Source: an uncultured Enterobacterales bacterium
GTDB lineage: Bacteria > Pseudomonadota > Gammaproteobacteria > Enterobacterales > Enterobacteriaceae
NCBI GenBank assembly: GCA_946478305.1
Contig: CAMLBO010000007.1
Location: 1 to 64,000, forward strand
Direction: 5' to 3'
DNA: 64,000 nt
Position numbers and translations under genes: made by a program. Below the pieces are notes generated by a model. That model searched no databases and was not told the origin of the DNA. It was given only the letters and a program-made list of their open reading frames with translations. Positions 28,502 through 38,567 of this stretch are shown in pieces; the first letter of the stretch is position 1, and every line of letters begins with the position of its first letter.

Positions 28502-30334
28502 GTGTCTACGGCGGCAGTGTTAAACAAAGAAGAGCTGGCTCATCAGGTATTGCGCGATACCTTCGGCTATCAGCAATTCCGACCGGGTCAACAAACGATC
28601 ATCAATACCGCCATTTCCGGTCGGGATTGTCTGGTGGTGATGCCAACCGGTGGTGGTAAATCGCTGTGCTATCAAATCCCCGCTCTGGTGATGGATGGCC
28701 TGACGCTGGTCGTTTCGCCCCTCATCTCCCTGATGAAAGATCAGGTTGATCAGTTGATGGCCGCAGGCGTTGAAGCCGGTTGCCTCAATTCGACCCAAAC
28801 CCGCGAACAGCAGCAGGACGTGATGGCCGGTTGCCGCACGGGCCGCATCAAGATGCTGTATATCGCGCCGGAACGTCTGATGATGGGCGATTTTCTCGAA
28901 CAGCTGCAACAGTGGAATCCGGCCATGCTGGCCGTCGATGAAGCCCACTGTATCTCTCAGTGGGGCCATGACTTCCGCCCTGAATACCGCGCCCTCGGCC
29001 AGTTAAAGCTGCGCTACCCGCAGTTGCCGGTCATTGCGCTGACCGCCACCGCCGACGAAGCCACCCGTAATGATATTGTCCGTCTACTGGAGCTTAACGA
29101 TCCGCTGATTCAGGTCAGCAGTTTTGACCGCCCGAACATCCGTTATACGCTGGTGGAAAAGTTTAAGCCCCTCGACCAGTTGATTCGCTTCGTGCAGGAC
29201 CAGCGCGGAAAAAGCGGCATTATTTACTGCAACAGTCGGGCTAAAGTGGAAGACACGGCCGCGCGTTTGCAAAGCCGCGGGCTGAGCGTTGGGGCTTATC
29301 ATGCCGGACTGGATAACGACACCCGTGCCCGCGTGCAGGAAGGTTTCCAGCGTGACGATCTGCAAATCGTGGTCGCCACCGTGGCTTTTGGTATGGGGAT
29401 CAACAAGCCCAACGTGCGCTTTGTTGTGCACTTCGATATTCCGCGCACCATTGAGTCCTACTATCAGGAAACCGGCCGCGCCGGGCGAGATGGCCTGCCC
29501 GCAGAAGCGGTATTGCTTTACGATCCGGCCGATATGGCCTGGTTGCGCCGCTGTCTGGAGGAGAAGCCCGCGGGTGCTCAGCAGGACGTCGAACGCCACA
29601 AGCTGAATGCGATGAACGCTTTCGCTGAAGCGCAAACCTGTCGCCGTCTGGTATTGCTCAACTATTTTGGTGAAGGTAAACAGAATGCTTGCGGTAACTG
29701 CGACGTCTGCCTTGACCCACCTAAACGCTATGACGGCTTGCTCGATGCGCAAAAAGCGCTGTCCGTGGTCGCACGCGTAGGCCAGCGGTTTGGTCTGGGT
29801 TATGTCGTGGAAGTACTGCGCGGTTCGAATAATCAGCGTATCCGCGAATACGGGCACGACAAGCTGTCGGTCTATGGTATCGGCAAAGACCAGAGTAATG
29901 AACACTGGACCAGCGTAGTACGCCAGCTGATACATCTCGGCATGATCATGCAGAACATCGCTATGCACTCGGCGCTGCAGCTGACCGAAGCGGCGCGTCC
30001 GGTACTTCGGGGCGAAATTCCCCTGCAGCTGGCGGTACCGCGTATTCAGACGCTGAAGATTAAAAGCAGCGCCAGTCAGAAAACCTACGGCGGAAACTAC
30101 GATCGCAAACTGTTTGCTAAGCTGCGCAAACTGCGTAAATCATTGGCTGATGACAACAACGTGCCGCCATACGTAGTATTTAACGACACGACCTTGCTGG
30201 AAATGGCCGAGCATTTACCGATAAGCCCGAGCGATTTGCTGGACATTACCGGTGTGGGTCAGCGTAAACTTGAGAAGTTTGGTCGTCCGTTTATGGCGAT
30301 GATACGAGACCATATAGATAACGGCGACGAATAA
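28502..30334 (+). CDS. recQ: ATP-dependent DNA helicase RecQ
   Basis: RecQ is a 3'-5' SF2 helicase in the RecF recombination pathway and in processing stalled forks. The 610-residue protein has Walker [14 protein letters not shown] box [18 protein letters not shown], motif [12 protein letters not shown], the zinc cluster CRR...CGNCDVC, a winged helix and a C-terminal HRDC domain (residues about 530-605). The GTG start at 28502 follows GGGGAATTGA. An ERIC repeat begins directly after the TAA stop. Confidence 0.97.
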   Translation: MSTAAVLNKEELAHQVLRDTFGYQQFRPGQQTIINTAISGRDCLVVMPTGGGKSLCYQIPALVMDGLTLVVSPLISLMKDQVDQLMAAGVEAGCLNSTQTREQQQDVMAGCRTGRIKMLYIAPERLMMGDFLEQLQQWNPAMLAVDEAHCISQWGHDFRPEYRALGQLKLRYPQLPVIALTATADEATRNDIVRLLELNDPLIQVSSFDRPNIRYTLVEKFKPLDQLIRFVQDQRGKSGIIYCNSRAKVEDTAARLQSRGLSVGAYHAGLDNDTRARVQEGFQRDDLQIVVATVAFGMGINKPNVRFVVHFDIPRTIESYYQETGRAGRDGLPAEAVLLYDPADMAWLRRCLEEKPAGAQQDVERHKLNAMNAFAEAQTCRRLVLLNYFGEGKQNACGNCDVCLDPPKRYDGLLDAQKALSVVARVGQRFGLGYVVEVLRGSNNQRIREYGHDKLSVYGIGKDQSNEHWTSVVRQLIHLGMIMQNIAMHSALQLTEAARPVLRGEIPLQLAVPRIQTLKIKSSASQKTYGGNYDRKLFAKLRKLRKSLADDNNVPPYVVFNDTTLLEMAEHLPISPSDLLDITGVGQRKLEKFGRPFMAMIRDHIDNGDE

Positions 30335-30455
30335 GACCCGTCATCTTTCAAGCCGCCTCGGCGTTGGCTGACTTTGCTCACCCCAGTCACTTACTGTTGT
30401 AAGCGCCTGGGGCGTTTACTTGCCGCCTGGATGTGGCTCGAATGATGTAGGGTAT
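30335..30455. repeat. ERIC repeat, copy 2 (recQ-rhtC)
   Basis: A 121-bp ERIC element starting GACCCGTCATCTTTCAAGCC and ending ATGATGTAGGGTAT, with the core CTCACCCCAGTCACTTACTG. It begins at the base after the recQ stop codon and fills most of the gap before rhtC. Confidence 0.9.
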
Positions 30456-30500
30456 TGGATTGCATGACTCTTCCCCACAAAAAACAAATGAGTATGACCT

Positions 30501-31130
30501 ATGTTGATTCTATTTCTGACCGTTGCGTTGATGCATATGATCGCGCTGGTAAGCCCCGGCCCTGATTTTTTCTTTGTCTCGCAAACGGCGGCCAGCCGAT
30601 CGCGTAAAGACGCGATGATGGGGGTGGTGGGAATTACGTTAGGCGTGGCGGTTTGGGCTGCGGTTGCTCTGATGGGGTTACATTTAATCCTGCAAAAAAT
30701 GGCCTGGTTGCACCAGATTATTACCGTCGGTGGTGGCTTGTATCTCTGTTGGATGGGGTGGCAACTGCTGAAATCAGCGCGGGCCAAAAAGTTAGCGGGT
30801 GATACTGATGAAGTGGAAAGCACCGCCGATCTGTCTGCCCGTGGCCGGACCTTTATGCGCGGCTTTCTGACGAATCTCTCCAACCCGAAAGCGGTCATCT
30901 ACTTCGGCAGCGTGTTCTCACTGTTTGTCGGTGACAATGTCAGCGGTGGCGAGCGTGGGGGCTTGTTTATTATGATCGTAGCGGAAACCTTTGTCTGGTT
31001 CTCCGTTGTGGCGATGGTTTTTGCCTTGCCAACTATGCGACGTGGATACCAGCGTTTAGCGAAATGGATTGATGGCGTAGCGGGTGTGGTATTCGCGGGT
31101 TTTGGTATCGCGTTAATTGTGAATCGTTAA
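30501..31130 (+). CDS. rhtC: threonine efflux transporter RhtC
   Basis: RhtC exports L-threonine. It belongs to the LysE/RhtB family with about six helices. The 209-residue sequence has the family N-terminus MHMIALVSPGPDFFFVSQ and the conserved GFLTNLSNPKAVIYFGSVFS. It is convergent with rhtB across an 80-base gap that contains a perfect hairpin, and it is followed downstream by rhtB and pldB as in E. coli. Confidence 0.94.
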   Translation: MLILFLTVALMHMIALVSPGPDFFFVSQTAASRSRKDAMMGVVGITLGVAVWAAVALMGLHLILQKMAWLHQIITVGGGLYLCWMGWQLLKSARAKKLAGDTDEVESTADLSARGRTFMRGFLTNLSNPKAVIYFGSVFSLFVGDNVSGGERGGLFIMIVAETFVWFSVVAMVFALPTMRRGYQRLAKWIDGVAGVVFAGFGIALIVNR

Positions 31131-31155
31131 CAGGCTTCGTACCCCTTGCTATGTC

Positions 31156-31194
31156 GAGCACTGCCCGCAGCCAAACTGGCTGCGGGCAGTGCTC
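31156..31194. terminator. perfect 18-bp hairpin between convergent rhtC and rhtB
   Basis: GAGCACTGCCCGCAGCCA (31156-31173) and its exact complement (31177-31194) flank a 3-base AAC loop. It lies midway between two convergent stop codons and can end transcripts from both sides, although no T run follows on either strand. Confidence 0.6.
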
Positions 31195-31210
31195 TTGAGT
31201 TGTCGCTAAA

Positions 31211-31831
31211 TCAAACTTTCCTCGCACTCGCCAGCAACACCCCTACCAACATAAACAGCGAACCAAAAATACGGTTCAGCAGCTGCATCTGCTTTGGTGC
31301 TTTGACCCAGCCGGCAATGCGCGTCGCCAATGTTGCGTAACCAATCATCACGATGATATCTACTACCACGGTCGTCACGCCGAGTACTACATACTGCGCG
31401 GCCTGCGGCTGGTGCGGAATAATAAACTGCGGGAACAGTGCGGCTAAAAACACGATACTTTTCGGGTTGGTGAGATTGACCAGAATTGCGCGTTTGAACA
31501 GGCGCCTGCGTGGCATACTACTGGCGAGAGCGTTGAGGTCGATGGCGCCGGCCGCCCGCCACTGACAGATACCGAGCCAAATGAGATACGCCGCGCCCAG
31601 CCATTTCAGCACTTCAAAGGCCATCAGGGATTGTGAAACCAATGCGCCAAGGCCAATACCGACCAGGACGATATGAATGGAAAGTCCGAGTTGTAAACCG
31701 GCAATCGAGGCGACCGCTCCACGGTAACCATGGCTGATCCCAACGCTCATGGTATTGATGGCGCCGGAACCCGGTGAAAGGCTTAAAATCGAAGTCGTGA
31801 GCAGATAGGTTAACCACCAATCCAACGTCAT
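31211..31831 (-). CDS. rhtB: homoserine/homoserine lactone efflux transporter RhtB
   Basis: RhtB exports homoserine and homoserine lactone. It is a LysE/RhtB-family inner-membrane protein. Starting at ATG 31831 gives [20 protein letters not shown] and 206 residues, the E. coli length; the open frame 12 codons upstream lacks a good ribosome site. [11 protein letters not shown] and [13 protein letters not shown]-like ([20 protein letters not shown]) are the family signatures. It is divergent from pldB. Confidence 0.94.
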   Translation of the reverse strand: MTLDWWLTYLLTTSILSLSPGSGAINTMSVGISHGYRGAVASIAGLQLGLSIHIVLVGIGLGALVSQSLMAFEVLKWLGAAYLIWLGICQWRAAGAIDLNALASSMPRRRLFKRAILVNLTNPKSIVFLAALFPQFIIPHQPQAAQYVVLGVTTVVVDIIVMIGYATLATRIAGWVKAPKQMQLLNRIFGSLFMLVGVLLASARKV

Positions 31832-31935
31832 CGTACTACTCCCTGAATAGGCTATTTTATGGCACAATACGCTATTGTTTATGGGCTCACAAATAACTTA
31901 CTTAACCTTCTTGTTACACGGTTTTGGAACCCTCC

Positions 31936-32925
31936 ATGTCATCGAATTTTGCAAAGTGGTTAACACGCGAGAAAGAATTTTCTGCTTTTGCAACCGGGCC
32001 ATTGCTGGATTTCTGGCGTCAACGGGAAGAGGGGCAGTTCGCCGGCGTGGACGACATCCCTATTCATTACGTCCGTTTCAGCGCTTTTGAGCATGACAGC
32101 GTCATTGTGGTGTCACCGGGGCGTATCGAAAGCTACGTAAAATACCCGGAGCTGGCTTATGACTTATTCCACAGCGGGTATGACGTCATTATTGTTGATC
32201 ATCGTGGGCAGGGGCGTTCAGGGCGTATGCTCGATGACCCGCACCGCGGGCACGTTCAGCACTTTAATGACTACGTGGAGGACTTTCACCGGCTTTACGA
32301 GCGGGAAGTCGCCCCACGACATTACAACAAAAAATATGTATTGGCGCACTCGATGGGCGGGGCGATTGCGGCACTGTTTCTGGCCAAATATCCCCTGAGT
32401 TTTGACGCTGCTGCACTCTGCGCACCTATGACCGGCATCTACCTGCCGATGCCAGGGTGGATTTCCAGACGGATACTCAACTGGGCGGAAAATCGCCCGC
32501 TGCGCCGTGACGGATACGCGTTGGGAACCGGACACTGGCGGCCGCTGCCGTTCGTGGTTAACCGCCTGACCCACAGCCGCGAGCGTTATCGCCGTAATCT
32601 GCGCTTTTATGCGGATTATCCTGAACTGCAGGTCGGCGGACCGACGTATCACTGGGTGCGGGAAAGCATTGAGGCAGGCATGCATATCCTGCAACAAGCC
32701 GAAAATATCACCACACCCCTGCTATTATTACAGGCAAGTGAGGACCGGGTTGTCGATAACCGGTCACATCTTGCTTTTTGTCAGGCGATGGCCGTTGTCG
32801 GGCACCCTTGTGAAGGGGAGAAGCCACTGGTCATCGAAGGCGCGCGCCATGAGATCCTGTTTGAACGGGACGACCTGAGGGCACAGGCGCTCGATGCCAT
32901 CATGCGCTTTTTTGCGCGGCATTAA
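31936..32925 (+). CDS. pldB: lysophospholipase L2
   Basis: PldB is an inner-membrane-associated lysophospholipase acting on lysophosphatidylethanolamine. The 329-residue alpha/beta hydrolase shows the oxyanion-region VDHRGQGRSGR, the nucleophile elbow AHSMGG (Ser about 141), an acid in LLLQASEDRVVDNR and the final His in EGARHEILFE. The ATG at 31936 is used because MSSNFAKWLTRE aligns with the E. coli N-terminus; a TTG four codons upstream is possible. Confidence 0.94.
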   Translation: MSSNFAKWLTREKEFSAFATGPLLDFWRQREEGQFAGVDDIPIHYVRFSAFEHDSVIVVSPGRIESYVKYPELAYDLFHSGYDVIIVDHRGQGRSGRMLDDPHRGHVQHFNDYVEDFHRLYEREVAPRHYNKKYVLAHSMGGAIAALFLAKYPLSFDAAALCAPMTGIYLPMPGWISRRILNWAENRPLRRDGYALGTGHWRPLPFVVNRLTHSRERYRRNLRFYADYPELQVGGPTYHWVRESIEAGMHILQQAENITTPLLLLQASEDRVVDNRSHLAFCQAMAVVGHPCEGEKPLVIEGARHEILFERDDLRAQALDAIMRFFARH

Positions 32926-32976
32926 CTCGCGGCGAACTGCCGCACACAACTCCATCAGAGGTTAGAACCTACCGCT

Positions 32977-33786
32977 ATGTATTATGTTGTTGCTTCCGAT
33001 TTAGATGGCACCCTGCTGTCACCTGACCATACCCTGAGCCCTTACGCCAAAGAGACGCTGAAGATGCTGACTCAGCGCGGCGTGCACTTTGTATTTGCCA
33101 CTGGCCGTCATCATATCGATGTGGCGCAGATCCGTGACAACCTTGAGATCAGTGCGTTTATGATCACCTCCAACGGCGCGCGGGTGCATAACACCGAAGG
33201 TGAGCTGATTTTCTCCCATAACGTTGATGAAGACATCGCGCGGGATCTGTTCGGTATCATGCATAACAACCCGAATATCCTGACTAACGTCTACCGTAAC
33301 GATGACTGGTATATGAACCGCGATCGTGACGATCAGGACCAGTTCTTCCGCGAATCCGTCTTCAAATACAAACTGTATGAACCGGGCCTGCTGGAAACAG
33401 ACGGCATCTGCAAAGTCTATTTCACCTGCGAAAGCCATGAGGAACTGGTGCCGCTGGAAGATGCGATCAATGCCCGCTGGGGCGATCGCGTGAACGTCAG
33501 TTTCTCGCTGCCAACCTGTCTGGAAGTGATGGCCGGAGGTGTCTCCAAAGGCCATGCGCTGGAGCATGTAGCAAAACTGATGGGGTATGGGCTGAAAGAC
33601 TGCATCGCATTTGGTGATGGCCTGAATGATTTAGAGATGTTGACCATGGCAGGTAAAGGCTGCCTGATGAGTGGTTCGTTGCCGCGACTGAAAGCGGCGA
33701 TGCCGGACGCCGAAATCATTGGCTCGAATGCTGATGACGCGGTGCCGCATTATCTGCGTAAAATGTATCTCTCCGAACCGGCTTAA
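32977..33786 (+). CDS. yigL: Cof-type HAD phosphatase YigL (pyridoxal/sugar phosphatase)
   Basis: YigL is a HAD phosphatase of the Cof type; E. coli YigL removes phosphate from pyridoxal 5'-phosphate and sugar phosphates and is tied to the SgrS glucose-phosphate stress response. The 269-residue protein has motif I DLDGTLLSPDH at its N-terminus, motif II TSNGA and motif IV FGDGLNDLEML. In E. coli yigM-metR-metE follow; here that block lies 27 kb further on, after glp-dcrB-fts-liv-ugp. Confidence 0.93.
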   Translation: MYYVVASDLDGTLLSPDHTLSPYAKETLKMLTQRGVHFVFATGRHHIDVAQIRDNLEISAFMITSNGARVHNTEGELIFSHNVDEDIARDLFGIMHNNPNILTNVYRNDDWYMNRDRDDQDQFFRESVFKYKLYEPGLLETDGICKVYFTCESHEELVPLEDAINARWGDRVNVSFSLPTCLEVMAGGVSKGHALEHVAKLMGYGLKDCIAFGDGLNDLEMLTMAGKGCLMSGSLPRLKAAMPDAEIIGSNADDAVPHYLRKMYLSEPA

Positions 33787-33807
33787 TTTTCCGGTAGGTT
33801 GAAGCAT

Positions 33808-33844
33808 AAAAAAGCGGGCAGGGTGACACCTTGCCCGCTTTTTA
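33808..33844. terminator. bidirectional terminator between yigL and glpQ
   Basis: AAAAAGCGGGCAGGGTG and CACCTTGCCCGCTTTTT pair closely with one G-T. A's on one side and T's on the other serve both the yigL (+) and glpQ (-) transcripts. Confidence 0.9.
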
Positions 33845-33869
33845 TGGTTTCAGCGCCATGCAGAAGAGT

Positions 33870-34955
33870 TTACTTCTGTGGCTGCGTCTGCTGATGCTCT
33901 AAATAACTCACCGCTTTGTCCGGGAAGTCAGTGAACAAACCGTCAACGCGCGCCTGTTGATAGAGGATCTGATACAGCGAATTCACGTTGGTCACGTACT
34001 TCGGCAAATCGTCCGCGCGAACGGTAAACGGATGCACCACCAGCTTGCTGGCGTGCGCTTCTGCGGTCATTGGCGTCAGTGTAATGTTACCCACCGTGGA
34101 GTCCGCTTCGATCAGCATATGGTAATCAGGCCCGATACCGTCAGCGTACTGCGCGATTTGTTTCATCGCGCCCGGCTTGAACATCCAGTCATAGTTGTAG
34201 TTCACCCACTTGCCGTCTTTCTGCTCCTGCGTTTCGTCCCACTTGGTGTAGGCGATCAACTGAACCAGTTTCAGGTCGATGCCCATTTTAGGCTCCAGCT
34301 CATTTTTGATGCGCTTAAGCTCGTTCGGGTCGAAGCACTGAACATAGACATTGCTGCTTTTGCTGGTGTATCCGTACTCTTTGAGCACCTCAAGCACTTT
34401 GGCCGAAATATCTTTGCCTTCCTGACGGTGGAACCAGGGTGCCTTAATTTCGGTATAAATCCCGACGTCTTTACCCGTCGAATGATTCAGCCCCTGCACA
34501 AACTCAATCTCTTCCTGGAAGGTGTGTACGCGGAAATCAGATTTGCCCATCGGGAAACGACCCGCATAGGTCTGTACTGGCTTGCCGTCTTTGATATCAA
34601 AACCTTCGGTGAACTTTAGCGATTTGATCTCAGGCAGCGTGAAGTCGATAGCGTAATAACGCCCATCTTTGCGTGCCCGGTGAGGGAAGCGCTGCGCCAC
34701 GTCGGTCACACGATCCAGATAGTGGTCATGCAGAACGACCAGTTGGTCGTCCTTGGTCATCACCAGATCCTGCTCAAGGTAATTAGCGCCCTGGGCGTAA
34801 GCCATGGCCTTGGCAGGCAAGGTGTGTTCAGGCAGATAGCCGCTGGCACCGCGATGTGCGATAACAATCGGCTCCGCGGCACTGGCATAGCATGAGGCGG
34901 CAATCAGGCCCGCCAGCAGGCTGCTTTTCAGCATATTAACAAAAAGGTCGCGCAT
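33870..34955 (-). CDS. glpQ: periplasmic glycerophosphodiester phosphodiesterase
   Basis: GlpQ hydrolyses glycerophosphodiesters in the periplasm to glycerol 3-phosphate (taken up by GlpT) and an alcohol. The 361-residue precursor has a signal peptide (to about residue 26, ASCYASAAE). The GDPD signature HRGASGYLPEHTLPA holds the catalytic His, with EQDLVMTKDDQLVVLHD following. ATG 34955 is supported by AAAGGAGCATAAGG directly before it. It lies 2 bases after glpT in a glpTQ operon. Confidence 0.96.
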   Translation of the reverse strand: MRDLFVNMLKSSLLAGLIAASCYASAAEPIVIAHRGASGYLPEHTLPAKAMAYAQGANYLEQDLVMTKDDQLVVLHDHYLDRVTDVAQRFPHRARKDGRYYAIDFTLPEIKSLKFTEGFDIKDGKPVQTYAGRFPMGKSDFRVHTFQEEIEFVQGLNHSTGKDVGIYTEIKAPWFHRQEGKDISAKVLEVLKEYGYTSKSSNVYVQCFDPNELKRIKNELEPKMGIDLKLVQLIAYTKWDETQEQKDGKWVNYNYDWMFKPGAMKQIAQYADGIGPDYHMLIEADSTVGNITLTPMTAEAHASKLVVHPFTVRADDLPKYVTNVNSLYQILYQQARVDGLFTDFPDKAVSYLEHQQTQPQK

Positions 34956-34957
34956 CC

Positions 34958-36310
34958 TTATGCTCCTTTAGCCAGTTGGGCTTTGTGCTTGTTTTCACTC
35001 AGCATGGTCATGATCAGCAGGATCACGGCTATCACACAGCCGCCGATCATCACGATAAAGCCACCGTCCCAGCCGAAGTAGTCAACGGTATAGCCGACGA
35101 TGGCACTCGCTGCAACCGAACCACCAAGGTAGCCGAACAGGCCGGTAAAGCCCGCTGCCGTGCCCGCCGCTTTCTTCGGTGCCAGCTCCAGGGCGTGCAG
35201 ACCAATCAGCATGACAGGGCCGTAAATCAGGAAGCCGATGGTGATCATACAGGCCATATCAATACCCGGATTACCGACCGGATTTAACCAATACACGACG
35301 GTCGCAATGGTCACCAGCACCATGAAGAACACGCCGGTGGCACCGCGATTGCCTTTGAACACTTTATCCGACATCCAGCCGCACAGCAGGGTGCCGGGAA
35401 TACCAGCATATTCGTAGAGGAAGTAGGTCCAAGAGGATTTATCCAGCGCGAAGTGTTTCACCTCTTTCAGATAGGTCGGTGACCAGTCGAGGATGCCGTA
35501 GCGCAACAGATAAACAAACACGTTAGCAATAGCAATATACCACAGCAGTTTATTCGGCAGAATGTACTGCATGAAGATCTGCTTAGCCGTTAGTTCCTGC
35601 TCGGACTCCTGCTTATCGTAATCTGGCGGATAGTCGTTTTTGTATTCTTCAATCGGGGGTAAACCGCAGGACTGCGGGGTGTCACGCATAGTAATGAACG
35701 CAAACACCGCCAGCGCGATCGCGCCGAACGCTGGCATATAGAGGGCTGCATGCCAGTCGTTAAACCATGCCATCCCTAACAGGAATAGCAGTGGAGGAAT
35801 ACCGCCGCCGACGTTGTGGGCGCAGTTCCACACCGACACGATGCTGCCGCGTTCTTTCTGTGACCACCAGTGAACCATGGTACGTCCGCACGGAGGCCAG
35901 CCCATGCCCTGGAACCATCCACACAGGAACAGTAGCACAAACATGATGGCGATGCTGGAAGTAGCCCATGGCACAAAGCCCATAAACAGCATGACGGCTG
36001 CGGCCAGCACCAGGCCTACGGGCAGAAATACGCGCGGGTTGGAGCGGTCGGAAACCGACCCCATGATGAATTTAGAAATACCGTAAGCAATGGAGATCCC
36101 TGACAGAGCGAAGCCAAGATCACCGCGGGAGAAGCCCTGATCGATAAGATACGGCATGGCCAGTGCGAAGTTTTTGCGTACCAGATAGTAGGCAGCGTAA
36201 CCGAAGAAGATCCCCATGAAGATCTGCCAACGCAGGCGGCGATACAGCGGGTCAACATGGTCGGCTGCCACGGGAGCCTGATGGGCTGCGGGCTTAAAGA
36301 TACTGAGCAT
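34958..36310 (-). CDS. glpT: glycerol-3-phosphate:phosphate antiporter
   Basis: GlpT exchanges external glycerol 3-phosphate for internal phosphate and also admits fosfomycin. It is a 12-helix MFS protein of the OPA family. ATG 36310 gives [20 protein letters not shown] and 450 residues, preceded by GGAGGCGTTA; a start six codons upstream is rejected. Family regions such as [19 protein letters not shown] and [19 protein letters not shown] are nearly identical to E. coli. Unlike E. coli, no glpABC lies divergently upstream; dcrB does. Confidence 0.97.
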   Translation of the reverse strand: MLSIFKPAAHQAPVAADHVDPLYRRLRWQIFMGIFFGYAAYYLVRKNFALAMPYLIDQGFSRGDLGFALSGISIAYGISKFIMGSVSDRSNPRVFLPVGLVLAAAVMLFMGFVPWATSSIAIMFVLLFLCGWFQGMGWPPCGRTMVHWWSQKERGSIVSVWNCAHNVGGGIPPLLFLLGMAWFNDWHAALYMPAFGAIALAVFAFITMRDTPQSCGLPPIEEYKNDYPPDYDKQESEQELTAKQIFMQYILPNKLLWYIAIANVFVYLLRYGILDWSPTYLKEVKHFALDKSSWTYFLYEYAGIPGTLLCGWMSDKVFKGNRGATGVFFMVLVTIATVVYWLNPVGNPGIDMACMITIGFLIYGPVMLIGLHALELAPKKAAGTAAGFTGLFGYLGGSVAASAIVGYTVDYFGWDGGFIVMIGGCVIAVILLIMTMLSENKHKAQLAKGA

Positions 36311-36373
36311 TAACGCCTCCAATGGCATAGGTCAATTCGCTTAACTCGAGCGGCTAACAAAAAAACAGACTGA

Positions 36374-36436
36374 AATGTTCCATAACGAGCGTCATGCTAA
36401 TCGTATGCGCGTAAGCGAACTGTGATAGATGACAGA
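36374..36436 (-). promoter_or_regulatory. glpT control region: GlpR-like operator and CRP site
   Basis: ATGTTCCATAACGAGCGTCAT (36375-36395, read on the plus strand) resembles the GlpR operator ATGTTCG-WTA-CGAACAT. TGTGATAGATGACAGA (36421-36436) is a CRP-like dyad with a perfect left half. A minus-strand TAGCAT at 36399-36394 could be the -10, placing CRP at about -41.5. Farther upstream, TTATTCG-N8-CGAATAA (36574-36595) is another possible GlpR site. The 379-base gap before dcrB holds these and the dcrB terminator. Confidence 0.55.
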
Positions 36437-36643
36437 ATTGTTACAGTTTTATGAAGCTGGAGGCGGATTTTGCGGGATTGGTTAACATTTTGAAATACGA
36501 AATTGCGCATTTTAGCTGTTGCTGATCACATTTTTGGCTTTTCAATGCGACATTTTGGGGCGTTGGCGCGAAATTATTCGTTTTTGAGCGAATAAATCCA
36601 TAGAGAGAATGATGTTGTAGTGTGTCTGAACGCGTCTGAAATG

Positions 36644-36668
36644 AAAAAACGGGGCAAGCCCCGCTTTT
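36644..36668 (-). terminator. dcrB terminator
   Basis: On the minus strand GCGGGGC and GCCCCG pair around TT and are followed by six T's, 22 bases after the dcrB stop. Confidence 0.9.
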
Positions 36669-36689
36669 AACGTCCTTAACTCTGGAAAA

Positions 36690-37256
36690 TTACTGGATTT
36701 TCAGAGTATTAATGATCGCTTCGGCATCAGTCTGTGCCTGTTGCTGGTTATCGGCTGGCAGAGTGATTTGCAGGGTCATTAAATGATTATCCACTTTGCC
36801 CAGAACGATAGACGAATACGCTTTCTGACCGGCAGAAGAGATCACGCTGTCGTACTGTTGCAGCGTCTGCCCGTTAACCTGAATCGATTTATTGGTCACT
36901 ACCTGCAGATTGGTATCCCGGGCTTTCTGCTGGTCCTGCAGGCGTGCTGTGAGAACGTCCAGCGACTCAGTGGTGTTATCTCCAAGGATAACGATCACGG
37001 CTTTTTGCCCGGTGCTGTCGGCGTAAACGTGCATGTTATTTGCCTGGCTACCCAGTTTACCGCTCTGATCGCTCATACCCTGCGGCAGAGCGAAGGTCAC
37101 TTTGCCCTCCAGCAAACTTACTGGCACGGTTGCAGCGGCGGCTGAGGCTGCCGGAGCGCCCTTATCAGCGGCAGCTTTGTCGTCGGTTTTGCCATCACAG
37201 GCCGCCAGGCCGAGGATCAGTACGCTCATACCTGCAATTTTCACTAGATTACGCAT
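36690..37256 (-). CDS. dcrB: DcrB lipoprotein
   Basis: DcrB is an inner-membrane-facing lipoprotein first found as needed for phage C1/C6 entry and later linked to envelope lipoprotein processing. The 188-residue precursor has a type II signal peptide with lipobox LAAC (Cys20), an Ala-rich linker, and a globular domain ([49 protein letters not shown]) very similar to E. coli DcrB. Order dcrB-yhhQ-tusA-zntA follows E. coli. Confidence 0.93.
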   Translation of the reverse strand: MRNLVKIAGMSVLILGLAACDGKTDDKAAADKGAPAASAAAATVPVSLLEGKVTFALPQGMSDQSGKLGSQANNMHVYADSTGQKAVIVILGDNTTESLDVLTARLQDQQKARDTNLQVVTNKSIQVNGQTLQQYDSVISSAGQKAYSSIVLGKVDNHLMTLQITLPADNQQQAQTDAEAIINTLKIQ

Positions 37257-37283
37257 AGTTCTTCCTTTGATTTTAACGCGCTA

Positions 37284-37339
37284 TATACCCGTCACACTTC
37301 AGGTTGCTGCGGTACCGCACCCGGATTATTTTCGGTATA
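37284..37339. repeat. short ERIC derivative (dcrB-yhhQ)
   Basis: ATATACCCGTCACACTTCAG at one end and GATTATTTTCGGTATAG at the other match the two ERIC termini, but the central palindrome of about 70 bp is absent. The element is about 56 bp, consistent with an internal deletion. Confidence 0.7.
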
Positions 37340-37423
37340 GATTCTTGATTTCACTGCCCGTATGGCAACCTATTCACGTCATAAATGCAAGTCAGATTAT
37401 GGCGCATTTTGTGTGGATTGCAC

Positions 37424-38095
37424 TCAGTGGGAATTCAACTGAAACTGTGCGTGATTGCCGTTCTGCGACAGGCGCTTAAGCAACATGTTGAGCAACACCC
37501 CGTACATGGGGAGGAAGAATGCCAGACAGATCAGCACTTTGAATGTGTAATCCACCATGGCGATCTCAACCCAGTTGTTGGCCATAAATTCATTACTGCT
37601 TTTGTAGAAGGCGATAAAGAAAAATGCCAGGGTGTCACTGATATTGCCAAGGAACATCGCCGCGGCAGGAGCCACCCACCAGCTGCGCTTCTGGCGCAGA
37701 CGGTTGAATACGTGCACGTCGAGAATTTGCCCCAACACATAAGCCATAAAGCTGGCCACTGCGATGCGGGCAACCATGACATTCAGGCTGCTGAGCGCGG
37801 CAAATCCCTGCCATTCGGCTTCAAAGTACAGCGCGGAAATGACATAGGAGATCAGCAGTGCTGGCATCATGACCGATAAAATAATGCGTCGCGCCAGCGG
37901 CGCGCCAAAGATGCGCACGGTGAGATCGGTGGCGAGAAAAATGAAGGGGAAAGTGAACGCACCCCAGGTGGTATGGAAACCGAATATTGAGATCGGCAGC
38001 TGCACCAGATAGTTACTGGAAGTGATGATGGCGATATGGAAAAGCGAAAGCCATATCAACGCCGTAAAGCGCTGTTGAGCAGTGAAAGAATACAT
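37424..38095 (-). CDS. yhhQ: queuosine precursor transporter YhhQ
   Basis: YhhQ is a six-helix inner-membrane transporter of the VUT family that takes up queuosine precursors (preQ0, preQ1). The 223-residue protein starts MYSFTAQQRFTALIWLSLFH and shows the family stretch GAFTFPFIFLATDLTVRIFG. It is divergent from tusA, another gene linked to tRNA modification. Confidence 0.92.
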   Translation of the reverse strand: MYSFTAQQRFTALIWLSLFHIAIITSSNYLVQLPISIFGFHTTWGAFTFPFIFLATDLTVRIFGAPLARRIILSVMMPALLISYVISALYFEAEWQGFAALSSLNVMVARIAVASFMAYVLGQILDVHVFNRLRQKRSWWVAPAAAMFLGNISDTLAFFFIAFYKSSNEFMANNWVEIAMVDYTFKVLICLAFFLPMYGVLLNMLLKRLSQNGNHAQFQLNSH

Positions 38096-38240
38096 AAATT
38101 GTGGCCTTTTTTAGTGTTGAATTGGGGTGAGGGAACCCAATTAATGCATAGTGAAAAATAGCGCGGAAAATACAGCGCGGCGCGCATAGTAACCGTTTGT
38201 GTCGGTATTGCAATGGTTAATTTTAGCGCAATGGTTTGCG

Positions 38241-38270
38241 TTGGTTGCGTCAAAGAATGAGCGGTATAAA
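38241..38270 (+). promoter_or_regulatory. candidate tusA promoter
   Basis: TTGGTT (38241-38246) and TATAAA (38265-38270) are 18 bases apart, with the tusA ATG 35 bases downstream. It is a plausible sigma-70 promoter in the 210-base divergent yhhQ-tusA gap. Confidence 0.45.
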
Positions 38271-38305
38271 CTGTCGCGCATTAACGCATGTGAGTGAGAA
38301 ATGAA

Positions 38306-38563
38306 ATGTCCGATCCCTTTATCAACCCAGACCATCAGCTGGATGCTCTGGGGCTACGTTGTCCCGAGCCCGTAATGATGGTTCGCAAAACGGTGCGCGC
38401 CATGAAAGACGGCGAAACCCTGCTGGTGATAGCTGATGACCCCGCTACTACCCGCGATATTCCGGGGTTCTGCCGTTTTATGGAACATACTCTGCTCGCG
38501 GCCGACACTGAACAGCTGCCGTACCGCTATTTGCTGGCGAAAGGTGTAGTCAAATCTCAGTAA
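38306..38563 (+). CDS. tusA: sulfurtransferase TusA
   Basis: TusA accepts persulfide sulfur from IscS and relays it to TusBCD for 2-thiolation of tRNA U34. The ATG at 38306 gives 85 residues (E. coli 81). The catalytic Cys sits in the strongly conserved [20 protein letters not shown]. The upstream in-frame GTG at 38294 is not needed. The stop is 4 bases from the convergent zntA stop. Confidence 0.95.
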   Translation: MSDPFINPDHQLDALGLRCPEPVMMVRKTVRAMKDGETLLVIADDPATTRDIPGFCRFMEHTLLAADTEQLPYRYLLAKGVVKSQ

Positions 38564-38567
38564 CCCC

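Noticed and set aside
29084-29968. A 294-codon minus-strand frame
   Set aside because: It lies wholly antisense to conserved recQ and has no recognisable domain.
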